Assembly: GCA_033977485.1 (NCBI GenBank)
Contig: CM066997.1
Location: 77,966,634-78,030,633 of the forward strand
Source: Hydrangea macrophylla
Taxonomy: Eukaryota; Streptophyta; Magnoliopsida; Cornales; Hydrangeaceae
DNA: 64,000 bases
Reading direction: 5' to 3'
Shown: one piece after another, positions 12,041-22,589 of the stretch
Position numbering within the stretch: the first letter of the stretch is position 1
Layout: each line of letters begins with the position of its first letter
Notes under the pieces: generated by a model
Seen by the model: only the letters and a program-made list of their open reading frames with translations
Told to the model about the DNA's origin: nothing
Database searches by the model: none
Program-made: the position numbers and the translations under genes

Positions 12041-12569
12041 GCTTTTGGCAGTTTGGAAAAGGATGAAATCTTCCCCAAGTTTTGACGATTCTTATGCTGA
12101 CGCCTTGACCGGTGCAGTAATGGTGTTTGGTACTCCTGCTTGTATTGGCATGCTCTTTATAACTTGATTTAAAAAAATTATTATTCGTCACTATTGACTT
12201 ACACATTTGAGACTACGACAGACTCTTTTTCTGAAAAAGACTATGACAGACTCAGAAACTGACAGACACCGACGCGCGAGGGTGATACATTTGACACCAA
12301 AATGAAACAAGCTCGACTTGCCAAAACTTGATGTGCTCTTGTCATAAATGATGTACTATTTCTCTTTTGTGTTTACTTCTCACCTTAACGTGGCATCACT
12401 TTGATGGTGAATCTTATTTTGAAAATTTCTCCCTACTAATCTAATCAATTTCTTTGCTTCTCCCAAGATGTGCTTTGAATTAGTGCCTTAGCTTATGGAA
12501 TAAAAGATGCTCCATTTCCATCTATTCAAGACAATGCTTGTGACTTGAAGGCTTACCATTGGTGTATAG
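12041..12569 (-). other. Element interior between tandem arrays; no gene seen
   Basis: The sequence has no convincing frame on either strand and no clear internal repetition. Confidence 0.5.
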
Positions 12570-12790
12570 GAATCGGGTGGCAAACGAAGTTTGCCCCTAG
12601 TTTGAAGGCCATGAAGTGGGATCAGTAGGCAAACGAGGTAAATGACCGAAGTTTGCCCCTAGTTTGGAGGAAGGTTCATTAGAGGTTTTGGGCAAACAAG
12701 GTAGGTGACCGAAGTTTGCCCCTTGTATGAAGGGTAGATAGTAAAATTTAGGCAAACGAGGCGAGTAGCCAAAGTTTGCCCCTAGTGTGG
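12570..12790 (-). repeat. Four-unit tandem repeat carrying PPT-like cores
   Basis: The plus-strand phrase gtttgcccct occurs at 12589, 12651, 12714 and 12774 (period 60-63 bp), usually preceded by ggcaaacgaggt...gaccgaa. On the minus strand it reads AGGGGCAAAC, identical to the core of the element's own PPT at 10247-10256. Confidence 0.8.
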
Positions 12791-12829
12791 AAGGTGATTT
12801 CTGGCTTGAGGCAAGGACCGTGACTTTAA

Positions 12830-12955
12830 TCTCTCAAATGCTCATAACTTTTGCCTAGGTACTAATGAGGTGACCTAGCGAGCCTTTTTCTCTCTTTTGC
12901 TATTGCTCACCTTGGATTCAGCTCTAACTTTTGCCTAGGCATCCTTTAGGATTTT
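12830..12955 (-). repeat. Dispersed repeat around acttttgcctaggc...cctagcgagcc
   Basis: Two tandem versions lie at about 12845-12885 and 12910-12968. A third occurs at about 13878-13925. All share taacttttgcct, then a short variable section, then acctagc(g/a)agc. Confidence 0.65.
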
Positions 12956-12989
12956 CAACCTAGCGAGCCATCCTTCTTTTCCTTTTTTC

Positions 12990-13460
12990 AAAGTCTGCCT
13001 ATGTACCCCCGAGCGGGGATCAGGTCCAACGTAGTTCGGACCATGGTCGGAAAGGAGCGGGTTGATTTTTAGGTAGGTGGGGTGACCGAACCGTTATGGT
13101 TGCCTACGTATCCCCGAGCGGGAATCAAGTCGAGCGTAGTTCAAGGCATGGTCTTGAAAGAAATTGGTTTGATTATGATGGTGTCGACCGAACCGATGTG
13201 GTTGCCTACGTATCCCCAAGTGGGAATCAGGTCGAGCGTAGTTCAAGGCATGGTCTTGAAAGAAATTGGTTTGATTATGATGGTGTCGATCGAACCGATG
13301 TGGTTGCCTACGTATCCCCAAGTGGGAATCAGGTCGAGCGTAGTTCAAGGCAAGGCTTGAAATAAGGGGTTTGATTATGATGGTGTTGACCGAACCGATG
13401 TGGTTGCCTACGTATCCCCAAGTGGGAATCAGGTCGAGCGTAGTTCAAGACAAGGCTTGA
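12990..13460 (-). repeat. Five-unit tandem array, period 100-105 bp
   Basis: The phrase tgcctacgtatcccc recurs near 12996 (diverged), 13101, 13203, 13305 and 13405, each followed by gggaatcaggtcgagcgtag. The last units are shortened. The overlapping open frames on both strands are shadows of the repeat. Confidence 0.9.
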
Positions 13461-14600
13461 AATAAGGGATTTGAGGTATGAGGGTTTTTCAAACCAATCG
13501 TCAAAGAAGTTCAAACTTGAGCCACTTGTGGTAGCTTTGAATAAAAAAGATTCAGTTTCAATCTCCCTTTCTTTTCTTTTTCTTTTTCTTTTTCTTTTGT
13601 TTTGAGGATTGATCCTTTTCACTTTTGCCTAGCCAGTTAATTTTTGCTTTTCATGTAGTTGATTCTTGCAAGATCCTTCAATCGCAATCTCCGAATTCCA
13701 GAATGTGCATGTCAGCTCTCGGAATTTATTTGTGGTCATTCTGTGCCTTTTGAAATGTGATCTTGGCACGTTCTTAAGATGTATCTTGAAGCGTATGATT
13801 CTCTTATTTGTTTCATCAAAATTTTCTCAAACATTTTGACTGGCTAGGGTCAGATTTTGGAAATCAACACCTTTTTCAGCTCTAACTTTTGCCTGGGTGC
13901 CCTTTCGGGTTTTCAACCTAGCAAGCTTTTCTTTTTTTCTTTTTTTTTTCTTTTTTTTTTTTTTTTTTTTTGAAAGTGGAGATGAAACTCATTGAAATGT
14001 TTGGCTACCATCAAGGACCAAGTCTGCACAGGTTCGCATGGCTATCAATTGGGTTGGGCCCAAGGCTTTGAAATGGTAGAAATGGTGGAAAGGGTGTTGG
14101 GCAAGCCCCAAATCAGTCTCAAGTATGTCTTTTCAAGATTTGAGCAAAAGCATCTTTTAAATTCTTAAAGTAAGACTATTCCATTCTTGGCTCTTCATCG
14201 GTGTCGGCGCAAGATTGACTTTGACCTTTCAGGATTTTGTTTGAGTAAAAATTTTTTTTTTTTAGCACAATAATATCCATGGTAATTTGAAAAGTGACAC
14301 TTCAGTTCAGCGATTCATGCATCTATGACTAGGCACATCAGATTAGGCAAAAATGAGACTTCATTCCATCAGTAGAGAAGGATTACAGACTCATTAACAA
14401 CTCGATGACAGACTGACTCGACCACAAGAATAAACATACAACAGACTTGACTAGACTCGACCTGGTCTCAAATGGAATGTCGTAGTGACTCACTTATTCT
14501 TTTTATTTCTTTCTTTCTTTTTTTTTAGAGAGCATCTTCATTTGGTTTTCTAGGAAGAGTCCCAAACACCATCACTTCACCGGTACAGGTTCAACATTCA
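13461..14600 (-). other. Element interior between arrays and gag; no gene
   Basis: The region where pol would lie in an autonomous relative contains only low-complexity and unique non-coding sequence: a pyrimidine run at about 13562-13600, a long T-rich run at about 13926-13971, and T runs near 14252 and 14518. No RT, RNase H or integrase motif was found on either strand. Confidence 0.6.
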
Positions 14601-14619
14601 TCGGCCTCAGCAAAGAGGA

Positions 14620-15852
14620 TCATTCGAACGGATAGGTCAAGGGTTGGTCCAGACCGAGGTAGTTGATTGGATTAGGGTGCGGCGCATCATCTAAGAGATC
14701 CTGAATTGAGTGACGGAGCCTCTTACAGTTGTCGGTCTCATGGCCTTGGTCTTGGTGGTAATCACAATACTTGGATTCATTGTACCCAGGAGGTGGGTGA
14801 TTAGGAGGCTTACTGGGCTCCAAAGGTACAAGGTGGCCCTTTTGAACAAGCTGATTGAGAGAGGAGGATAAGCTCATGTCAAGTGGTGTGAAGACTCTTT
14901 GGTTTCCTTTCTTGTGCCTCTTACTGCAGTCATTTTGGCTTGATGATGGGCTTAAGGCATTGACATCTAGGCTCTCTTGATCTTCACCAAAGGTATGGGG
15001 TCTCTTCTCCTTTTTCAGTGACCCAGCTCCATTGATCTTGCCTTCACAGATAGCATCCTCGATTCTAGTCCCAATCTCAAACAGTTCTTCAAATGTTGAG
15101 ATGGACTGGTAGAATAGTTTCTCATGGTACAGCGGCTGTAGATTCTTGATCAACATCCGGACTTGTTCCTTTTCGACTGGTCGGTGGGTCATTTGGGCCA
15201 CTTTGTTCCTCCATCTACTCAAGAATGCAGCGCAGGACTCATTGAAGTTCTGCCGGGTAGTCTCCAGATCCCGAATGGTGACATCGAGCTCCTGGTTGTA
15301 GGAGTAATGATCAATGAAGACCTGGACTATATCTTCCCAAGTCCGCGTCTTAGAAACCTCCAAGGTCAGAAACCATGATAGAGCAGCCTTGGCGAGGGTT
15401 TGAGGGAACAACATTGCGATGTGCTCATGGCTGCAGCCCATTGATTGGAAAACACTCATGCAGAACTTTACATGGCTCTTTGGATTCCCAGTTCCATCAA
15501 AACGATCAATTTCAGGCATCTTGAAGTTTTCCGGCAGTTTCAGCTTAACAGGCTCAAAAAGGCTTTCCAGATCTAGCATGTAGTCATTGATCCCTTTGCT
15601 TTTCCTCAGTACGCTTTCTAGCTTGTCAACCCTGTCCATTTTTTCTTGAAATTTCTTCTCATACGCAGGCGGCGGGACCCCTTGAAACCATACTTCTTCT
15701 CCGCCGTTCTCATGTAGGGGTGGTTCAAATCCAGGTGGAGGTTGCGGCCAATGTTGCTTCAATTCTTCCATGAAGGATAAAACTTGGGCCAACCGGTCAG
15801 ACTGTTGGTTGATCATTTCTGTCATTCTTGCTTCCAAACCTTCTGGATCCAT
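14620..15852 (-). CDS. gag: Gag polyprotein of the Tat/Ogre-type element
   Basis: An intact 410-codon frame reads from ATG at 15850-15852 to TGA at 14620-14622. Gag packages element RNA into virus-like particles in the cytoplasm. The N-terminus MDPEGLEARMTEMINQQSDR leads into a helical segment. The retrotransposon gag core spans about residues 115-260, with WEDIVQVFIDHYSY and CAAFLSRWRNKVAQM. A CCHC-like knuckle of the variant C-x2-H-x4-H-x4-C (C363, H366, H371, C376) is followed by LRHSIQDLLD, as in Tat-type Gag. The frame ends shortly afterwards, where an autonomous element would proceed to protease-pol. It is the only complete gene of this element. The intact frame and near-identical LTRs argue for recent activity. 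Confidence 0.88.
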   Translation of the reverse strand: MDPEGLEARMTEMINQQSDRLAQVLSFMEELKQHWPQPPPGFEPPLHENGGEEVWFQGVPPPAYEKKFQEKMDRVDKLESVLRKSKGINDYMLDLESLFEPVKLKLPENFKMPEIDRFDGTGNPKSHVKFCMSVFQSMGCSHEHIAMLFPQTLAKAALSWFLTLEVSKTRTWEDIVQVFIDHYSYNQELDVTIRDLETTRQNFNESCAAFLSRWRNKVAQMTHRPVEKEQVRMLIKNLQPLYHEKLFYQSISTFEELFEIGTRIEDAICEGKINGAGSLKKEKRPHTFGEDQESLDVNALSPSSSQNDCSKRHKKGNQRVFTPLDMSLSSSLNQLVQKGHLVPLEPSKPPNHPPPGYNESKYCDYHQDQGHETDNCKRLRHSIQDLLDDAPHPNPINYLGLDQPLTYPFE

Positions 15853-17270
15853 AAAGCTGACTTTCGGCTGAGTGATTCTGACAAGGTGACTCCTTAATCC
15901 TCTGACTCACAAATGCAGATCCTGGGTGCTCAAAACTTGTACTGACATATAGGTGTGAAAAGACTGTGTTAGACTTTTAACAACGATGATTGAGATGACA
16001 ACTATAGTGATGTTAACAGACGTGGACTGACTCGTGTACAGCCTGACTGAAACAGTGCGTGCAGACCGATAGGAATGGTGTATGCAAATGAGACAAGCAT
16101 GCGGATGCAAGCCCTAATCTATATGATGCCCCTACTTCTAACAGATAATAGTTAAACAAATAAGGTCCTAGCCATACAGAGTGTGCTAACCTTACTCTCC
16201 AGTATGATCACCAAGGGATAACAGGGATTTCCGGGATACTTTGGGAATTTCGGATAGAGTTTCTGGGAGAAACATAGGTTTGGAAGATTCGGAGAAATTT
16301 CTAGAAGTCATTTGAGTTTCTAGGAGAAATAAGGATTTCTGGTTGATTTGGACTGAGCTTCTTGGGTATTTCTGAGAAATATGGATAGAATTTCCAGGGG
16401 AAACAAGTATATCTGGGCATTTCTGGGTGATTTGGGCAGAGATGCTGGGATTTTTGGAGAATCTAGGAGATTTGGGCAGAGCTTCTGGGAAAACAGGTAC
16501 TTTGGATATTTCTAGGAAATTTGGATAGAGTTTCTGGGAGATAGGACAGAGTTTCTGTGAGACACTGGTATATCTGGGAAATCAGGGAGATTTAGACAGA
16601 GTTTCTGGAAAAAACTAGTTAATATGGTTATATCTAGGATATCTGGACAGAGTTTCTGGGAGGAACAGGTTATGATGGTGATCATACTGTCTAGCTAGTT
16701 TTCATACTCCTATGTCCTAGGACCAACAAACAAGGTTTGCGGTGTATATCTTTGTGAACATGGAGCAGACATCCTTGTCATGGTGCCTAGGCAGGTCAAC
16801 TCAATGTGATCACATGTGAGTGATTGCCTTGGGGATCATAAGAAAGAAGTTCTGCCTCATGCCACATAAGCATCTACACCGCGCAGGTAATCCTGTCAGG
16901 GCATACAACAGTTATATCACATTGTCCTATCTGAAAAGATAAATCAACAGTCCTATGAAAGGTTCTACAGGAATCTATATGCAAAGGCTGGGTTCAGTCA
17001 AAGAGGGTCCGTTGACGAGAGTTCCAATATACCGTCAGGGAGACAGTACGGAGGTTTTTACTCTTTTTGATATACCTTGGAAGGTACAGTATCAACGGTG
17101 ACTTGTGCCCTGGCACAGCAAGACCTGAACAATGTCAGCGCCGCGTTTCAGACACAGTCGAGAGGGTAAAATGCAGAGTGCAATGCGGTGAACCGTACAC
17201 AGTAAAAAGATGATTTTAAGGATGCTTCTTATGAGTCAAACCTCTGTATTATTTTGTTTTAAAATAAAAA
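15853..17270 (-). other. 5' untranslated leader of the Tat-type element
   Basis: About 1.4 kb separates the PBS from gag. At 16220-16680 a degenerate repeat built from tttctggga, agatttgg and acagagtttctgg recurs at 40-60 bp intervals. The rest (16690-17270) shows no clear structure. Long leaders are usual for Ogre-type elements. No upstream ORF is evident. Confidence 0.6.
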
Positions 17271-17288
17271 TCCCCAGCAGAGTCGCCA
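17271..17288 (-). other. Primer binding site of the Tat-type element
   Basis: On the minus strand TGGCGACTCTGCTGGGGA starts three bases after the LTR end. Its complement ends in CCA, as a tRNA 3' end must. Ogre-type elements are described as using a tRNA-Arg primer; I did not verify the match. Confidence 0.85.
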
Positions 17289-17291
17289 GAT

Positions 17292-19899
17292 TGTGGATAC
17301 CGGGCTTCCACCGCTTTTTGTTTTGTTTTGAAATTCGTTTGATTTTGATTCAAGGAAAGAGAAAAGGTCTGTTGAAAACAGATACAGAGTCGCCACTTGG
17401 TCTTAAAGGAACCAAGAAACCTAATTTTGACTCACCCAAATGGATAAAGGGCACCGGCCCTTCATAACCAAAGAACTTGGTTCGGGGTTTTGGTACGAGA
17501 GAGGAAGGAGCCTTTGTCGCGACTAAAACACCCTCAACTCGCCCCATCTTTCGACGGGCCTCAATTAGCATCCAAATAATCATCTTATACTATGTACGGT
17601 TCGGCAATTAATACTATGATAGTATATTACATTACACAAGAAACTTGAAAATGGAAGATCTAAAGATAAAATATCATTCATAAGATCTAAATCAAATATC
17701 ATGCAATGTAAAGTGAAAGATCACACAAATAAACCTAGGAAAAATCGTCTAATCACGCATCAAGTAATTAAGTTTCCTTAATCTAAAGGGGACATGAATC
17801 GTTATTGAAACGAATAAACAAAGAAATCAAAATATGCTTAGCAAGCTAGTATGGTGCATGTTATTCTTTGATAAGAGAAGACCTCTCAATCCCCGGGACG
17901 GATGAGAAAGGATGATTAGATCAAAGGGGAAGCATGAACGGGTGATCGAGTTCATTCCTTATAATCTCCTTAGATTAAGAGTTACAAAAACCCCAAATCT
18001 TTGCATGGATGCAATGTATGTATCTAGAATGTGCCAAGGTTGTAGTGTGCTTTGTGTTTATGGATTCCTAGAATGACTTAGAAGTCTAAAATGTGTATGA
18101 ATGGATGGGTGAAATCAATATGGGATATGTACAAATGTAGTATGAACTACTTCCTAAGATATGAACTAATTTGGAATGCATATGAGCATCAAATCAAAGA
18201 ATGAAAGTTGAAATGGACTTGCTGTGAATAGTGGACAGAACAGTAGCATGATCTTTTGGAATTTGAAAAGAGGGGTTAGGAATGTTTTCAATGCATGATT
18301 TTTTATGGAGATGTTCCTTATTGTGTCTAGAACACAACCCAAAAGTCCAATCTTGAATAGCTATCACAGATTGAGAGAAATTATATAAACAATAGAGGTC
18401 ACTCAGAAACAGAGTTCGTACTGTCGACTGAAATGTTAGAAAATCTTAGAAAATGAAAATGAATGATCTAGAGGCCCATTTTATACAGAAAGTTCCCTAA
18501 GACATTGCATTTTAAGGTAAAAATAAGTTAGGACCACCCCTTTTGAAAATGTTTTCTGGAAAAGAGGTCGTAAGTTGACCTAGCTGCTGTGACAGCAAAA
18601 ACAGAATGTTTGGAAGGAAACTTGGGATCCAAATGGACCATTTCCAAGTACTTCCAAGTCAAACCAAAAATCATGGGTGTTCTCCAATGAGTTAGGAAGA
18701 CTTTCCAAGTGGCCTTGCATCCATATGTTGAGTATTGAGTTCTAGAGAAATCTTTGAACTCAACTCACTCACTGTTTTGACTCATTGTTTTGAAGATTTT
18801 GGAGAAAACAAAGTTTTGTTTCTTGAAACCAAATGAGAGGGATTGAGAGGGGTTTTGAAATAGATGTTTTGAAAGCACATTTTCAATACTCAATAAGGAT
18901 TATAGCCACTTAAAATGTCAACATTAAACTCATCATCAAGAACCTCCAAGATTGTTGGAGAGATTTATTTTTATTTTTGAACATAACTTCAATACATTTC
19001 AAGAATACCTTGGAAGTATTGAGGTTATGATCATCATCTATCAAACATGTTTTTGAGGTCAAGAGCTACTATCCATAAGGATTCACTCACCCCAAACTTC
19101 ATGTCATCACTTAGATGATGATGAACTAGTAAGTAAATAAAGAAAAGAAAAAGAAATGAGATAAGGAGAGATGAACATATATATAATCAAAGCAAGTAAA
19201 TAGCAATCAATAGATGATAATCAATGTGATTTTGGACTTGTAGCTTGGTGTTTCACTCATAGATTTTGACATTTGGACATGGAAGTAGCTTCCTATCTCA
19301 TGAATGCTCAAGAATGAGGGTTGGAGTGGACTTTGAATGTGAAGTATATAGAAGGATGATGGAAGAAAACAAGAATAAAACTCACTTTCTTATGGAAAAT
19401 CAATGGGAGAAGCTCCCTTTCTCTCTTCTAAACCTATCTCTATCTCTCTTCTTCTCTACAACTTTTCAAGCTTTGCACTTGGCCCCCCCCAAAATGAAGA
19501 GCAATGGAGGGTTTATATAGGCCAATTTGGGGTGGTTTTGGGGTTTTAGAAGTACTCCCATTGGTCCCAAACAACTGTGAACACAAAACTATGTCGTTTT
19601 AACTTTCAATTAATCAAATTGGACCCCCAAAAAAATAACAAAAATGGACTCTGCGAGGGTTGGGTGCCGCGGCGGCACTGGGCCAGTGCCGCGGCAGCAC
19701 TGCTCCTCAGACGCCCAGAAATTTACGTTTAGGCCCCCAGAGGTTCCGGTATTCGCGAAAAAGGCCCTATTTTGTCCGAAATTCACAGAAAATGCATACG
19801 AACTCCAAATTGAGGTTGTGATATACCGTTGGAAAGGTAATGGAGTCTACTTTACATAAAAAATAGTTCGGGGATAGGTCACTTTGAAAAGTTTTGCGG
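17292..19899 (-). repeat. Truncated LTR (5' LTR in element orientation)
   Basis: It matches 6982-9588 and stops abruptly after gttttgcgg. The part corresponding to 9589-10246, meaning the LTR start and W-box-like array, is missing. Adjacent sequence at 19900 (agaagaactcat) is unrelated to the LTR. Confidence 0.92.
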
Positions 19900-20297
19900 A
19901 GAAGAACTCATATCAACAATCAAGGACCTTAAGTGTGGTCTCATTTCAAGCACCCTAATAAAGACCCCAATCATCTTTCTCTGTCATCAGACTAAAAAAG
20001 GCAAAAAACTCTTCGAAGCTCTGATCTAATTAGGAAAAATACCACTTTGAAGCTCTGATCAAGAAAGAAATTAGGCCATTTTTATGCACAAGAAAGAAAT
20101 TAGGACAAATACCTCTTTCAAGCTCCGATCTAAATCGTGAACATGATAAAATCAAACATTACAAAAGCCTACACAATTCTGCCTTGTACGTTAATTACCG
20201 GAGACCCTAACCACACGCCGCCGATGGCTGTCGCGTCCTCCTACACCTCGTTATCATTGTCAACGTCATCTTCGTCGTCTTCGCCGTCGCCGCGACT

Positions 20298-20298
<1 letters not shown>

Positions 20299-20335
<37 letters not shown>
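20299..20335. repeat. (CT)n microsatellite
   Basis: A long CT run is followed closely by a CTT run at about 20350-20377. Confidence 0.9.
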
Positions 20336-20338
<3 letters not shown>

Positions 20339-20420
20339 ACTCTCACTCTCTTCTTCTTCTTCTTCTTCTTCTTCTTTAAACGATCAAGGGTGGGAGCTTG
20401 GGAGTTGGGAGGCCCACTGT

Positions 20421-20448
20421 CGCGCGCGCGCGCGTGTATGTGTGTGTA

Positions 20449-20480
<32 letters not shown>

Positions 20481-20484
20481 TGTG
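20421..20484. repeat. (CG)n then (TG)n compound microsatellite
   Basis: An alternating purine-pyrimidine tract: gcgcgcgcgcg followed by interrupted TG repeats. Such tracts can form Z-DNA. Confidence 0.9.
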
Positions 20485-20690
20485 ACTGTGCAATGGATCT
20501 AAGAAAGAGAGGAGTGAATGAGAGTTAGTTTAGGGTTTTAATGATAAGTGTATTATATATATACTAAAAAAATAATTCAATTTTTTGGTTCGGTTCGGTT
20601 CGGTTAGCAACATTGATACCGAAAACTGAACTGAATAATATACTTTAGTTCGATTAACTAAACTATGTGCCCACCCTTACTGGCAAAGCT

Positions 20691-21754
20691 GGTTCCCAAA
20701 CCAAGAATGTAGTCATCACTACTAGAATTCTCAAACATCGAGAAACTTACCTCGACATGAAATTCTATAAAACTCTCATTTGACCCACATATTCATTTAG
20801 CATGCTTACATAATCACGTAGACATACTTTTCATATGTATTCGCAAGTAAATTTAACGGGCCTAATCTAAAACATGATTTTTTCCCGGATCCATAATATC
20901 ACACTTGATATTTAACACATAAAATCCCTATATAATATAGGTTAGAATTCATACCTCGAGCTACGCTCCTATAATTTTAAGGGAAGTATTAGGAGCTCGA
21001 TTTTATGCCAAATCTCTTATTACAAGTGAATCCTACAAGTTTTCATACGTTTTTCCCGAAATTCCGAAATTAGAATTTTTATAAAAGTTCACCAAACAAG
21101 ACCTATAAAGTATCAAAACGAAGTTCTTACCTCGAGTAATCCAAAAATGTAAATGAAAAGAAAATCTGATGAACAAACAGTCGTCGTTTGACGTCGGGAA
21201 GATCAAAATTCCCAAAATCTCCTTAGGTGTCAACTTGGTTTAGAATATTTATAAAAATATCTCCACATCATTTTTATATATAGGCATAATTTCCACACGA
21301 GTTTTTTAATCTTCCAATTATGCCCCAAAACGTCTTAAACGTCTAAGCTATCGATTCATGAGTGAAAATTTCTAATTCATAAAAGTTTTCCTCTATGTTC
21401 CGTTTGGGTCCGTAATTTTATTCCGGAAACTATTTCCGTGAAATTTTTAGGTAACCTACCTTTTATGCAACGTATCACTTATGTTAATACTACAACGCTC
21501 AAAATAATCTTAAACAAGATCAAAACTATAAGAAAGTACGCTACATAAGTAAAATCACTATTCACAAACACCAGATAAAGTCAAATAATATTTAATGCAT
21601 ATAAATGTCATTTAATCATGTCAATGCTTCATGGATTATCAAATCCCCATGTCCCCATGTCAACATCACTTACAATTATTAATCAACATTAATAATTCTC
21701 AAATTTTTAATCATGCATTTTAAAATGAATGTATTTTCCGGGACAGATGTGACA
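20691..21754. other. Right part of the outer solo LTR; no gene
   Basis: Non-coding sequence with repeated ttacctcga phrases at about 20747, 20950 and 21128. It ends ttccgggacagatgtgaca at the GTGTG duplication. No domain or RNA gene was recognised. Confidence 0.5.
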
Positions 21755-21759
21755 GTGTG
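21755..21759. repeat. Target-site duplication GTGTG, right copy
   Basis: It directly follows the GTGACA terminus ending at 21754. Confidence 0.75.
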
Positions 21760-22084
21760 AGAGTAATTATGACATTTTTAGACGAAACAATTATGTTCTG
21801 TCCATCCAAATAAATTAAATAAATATAAAATTCACAAATGAATCAACTATATTTACATCTAATTAAATTTAAGTCAACAAAATGACGGCTTATTGCATCT
21901 TGGTCAACTTTGTATTTTTTAAGGCTATTTATTTTTCGGTATCACTTTACATGAATAAGTACATTTAGGTCAACTTCGTTTTGGCGATTTACATTTTAGT
22001 CAACTTTGTCATAAATTCAGTTAACATTTGTAGACAAAATTGCATTTCAGTGAACTGTATGGCAGCTATTTTGTTGTTGGTGTC

Positions 22085-22092
22085 ATTTCATA
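22085..22092. repeat. Target-site duplication ATTTCATA of MITE copy A
   Basis: An identical octamer lies at 22582-22589. Confidence 0.65.
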
Positions 22093-22581
22093 CAATGGCA
22101 AAGCCAGGAATAAAGGTTTGGGGGGCAGTGTACATAGGGCTTATAATTACACGAGGATTCGGAGGTAGCGCCCCTGAAGTGAAATTTTTTGGATCGATTC
22201 GTAAATCCGCCATTGCATGTAAAATTTAATGATGGTAAAACAATTTGGATTGGGTTCAAATGGTATGTGAGAAGGAAGAGAGAAATGATGGTAAAATACT
22301 CTAGGCTGAGTTCAATTATTAAGTGAGAAGAAAGATTATTGGTTTGAATATTTAGGATGTGTTAGATTACAATTTGGCCAATGTAACATATAACATACTT
22401 TATTTTAATTTTTTTACTACAATTAGACCAATGTACTAAATCTAAATTCTTATTTTGAGCCTTAAAGTGTGATTTTAAAATTTGAAATTTTCCAAAAACT
22501 ATACATACTTAAAGTGTGATTTAAAAAAAAAAACTTGGGGGGATCGTGGCCCCCGCCTGCCCACCCTTGCCTCTACCCCTT
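22093..22581. mobile_element. hAT-like MITE, copy A
   Basis: The left end CAATGGCAAAGCCAGGAATAA and the right end read backwards (GAGGCAAGGGTGGGC) form weak inverted termini. The flanks carry a perfect 8-bp duplication ATTTCATA at 22085-22092 and 22582-22589. Eight-base duplications are typical of hAT elements. Internal sequence near 22200-22400 matches copy B. The frame at 21981-22229 spans its edge and is not a gene. Confidence 0.65.
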
Positions 22582-22589
22582 ATTTCATA

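Larger units (their letters stand above)
6982..19899 (-). mobile_element. Non-autonomous Tat/Ogre-type gypsy element (TR-GAG-like), minus strand
   Basis: Two direct long repeats (6982-10246 and 17292-19899) bound a 7045-bp interior. Read on the minus strand, each LTR ends in GTATCCACA. The complete one starts TGTAGACACCCC. A PBS lies next to the right LTR and a PPT next to the left one. The only protein domain inside is gag (14620-15852). No protease, RT, RNase H or integrase was found in any frame, so the element would depend on proteins supplied in trans. Most of the remaining interior is tandem repeats, as in Ogre-type 3' regions. The right LTR (5' in element orientation) lacks its distal 658 bp. 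Confidence 0.85.
19900..20690. other. Unassigned segment at the truncated edge, with microsatellites
   Basis: It holds two similar phrases around gaagctctgatc with aagaaagaaattagg (about 20010-20120). A (CT)n run lies at about 20299-20335, (CTT)n at about 20350-20377 and CG/TG runs at 20421-20484. A ggttcggttcggttcggtt stretch lies at about 20587. The segment ends near gtgcccaccctta, which resembles hAT-type ends. The frame at 20137-20379 is mostly simple repeat. Origin unclear. Confidence 0.4.
6459..21754. mobile_element. Probable solo LTR of a second retroelement, split by a nested Tat element
   Basis: The outer ends are TGTCACGACCC at 6459 and GATGTGACA ending at 21754, a TG...CA pair with a perfect 6-bp inverted terminus. 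They are flanked by the direct 5-bp duplication GTGTG at 6454-6458 and 21755-21759. Joining the flanks recreates a phrase found intact at about 6320-6348, which strongly supports insertion here. The element's own sequence is 6459-6981 plus 19900-21754. I saw no internal second copy of its start and no PBS or coding domain, so a solo LTR is the simplest reading. The section 19900-20690 may be extra material. Confidence 0.7.

Noticed and set aside
13082..13622. Overlapping open frames on both strands in the 102-bp array
   Set aside because: They arise from unit lengths near a multiple of three and have no known motif.
20266..20493. Frames rich in Arg/Lys/Ser/Leu over microsatellites
   Set aside because: Pure simple-repeat translation.
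20587..20690. Right end of a hAT element at gtgcccaccctta
   Set aside because: No left partner end or 8-bp duplication was found.
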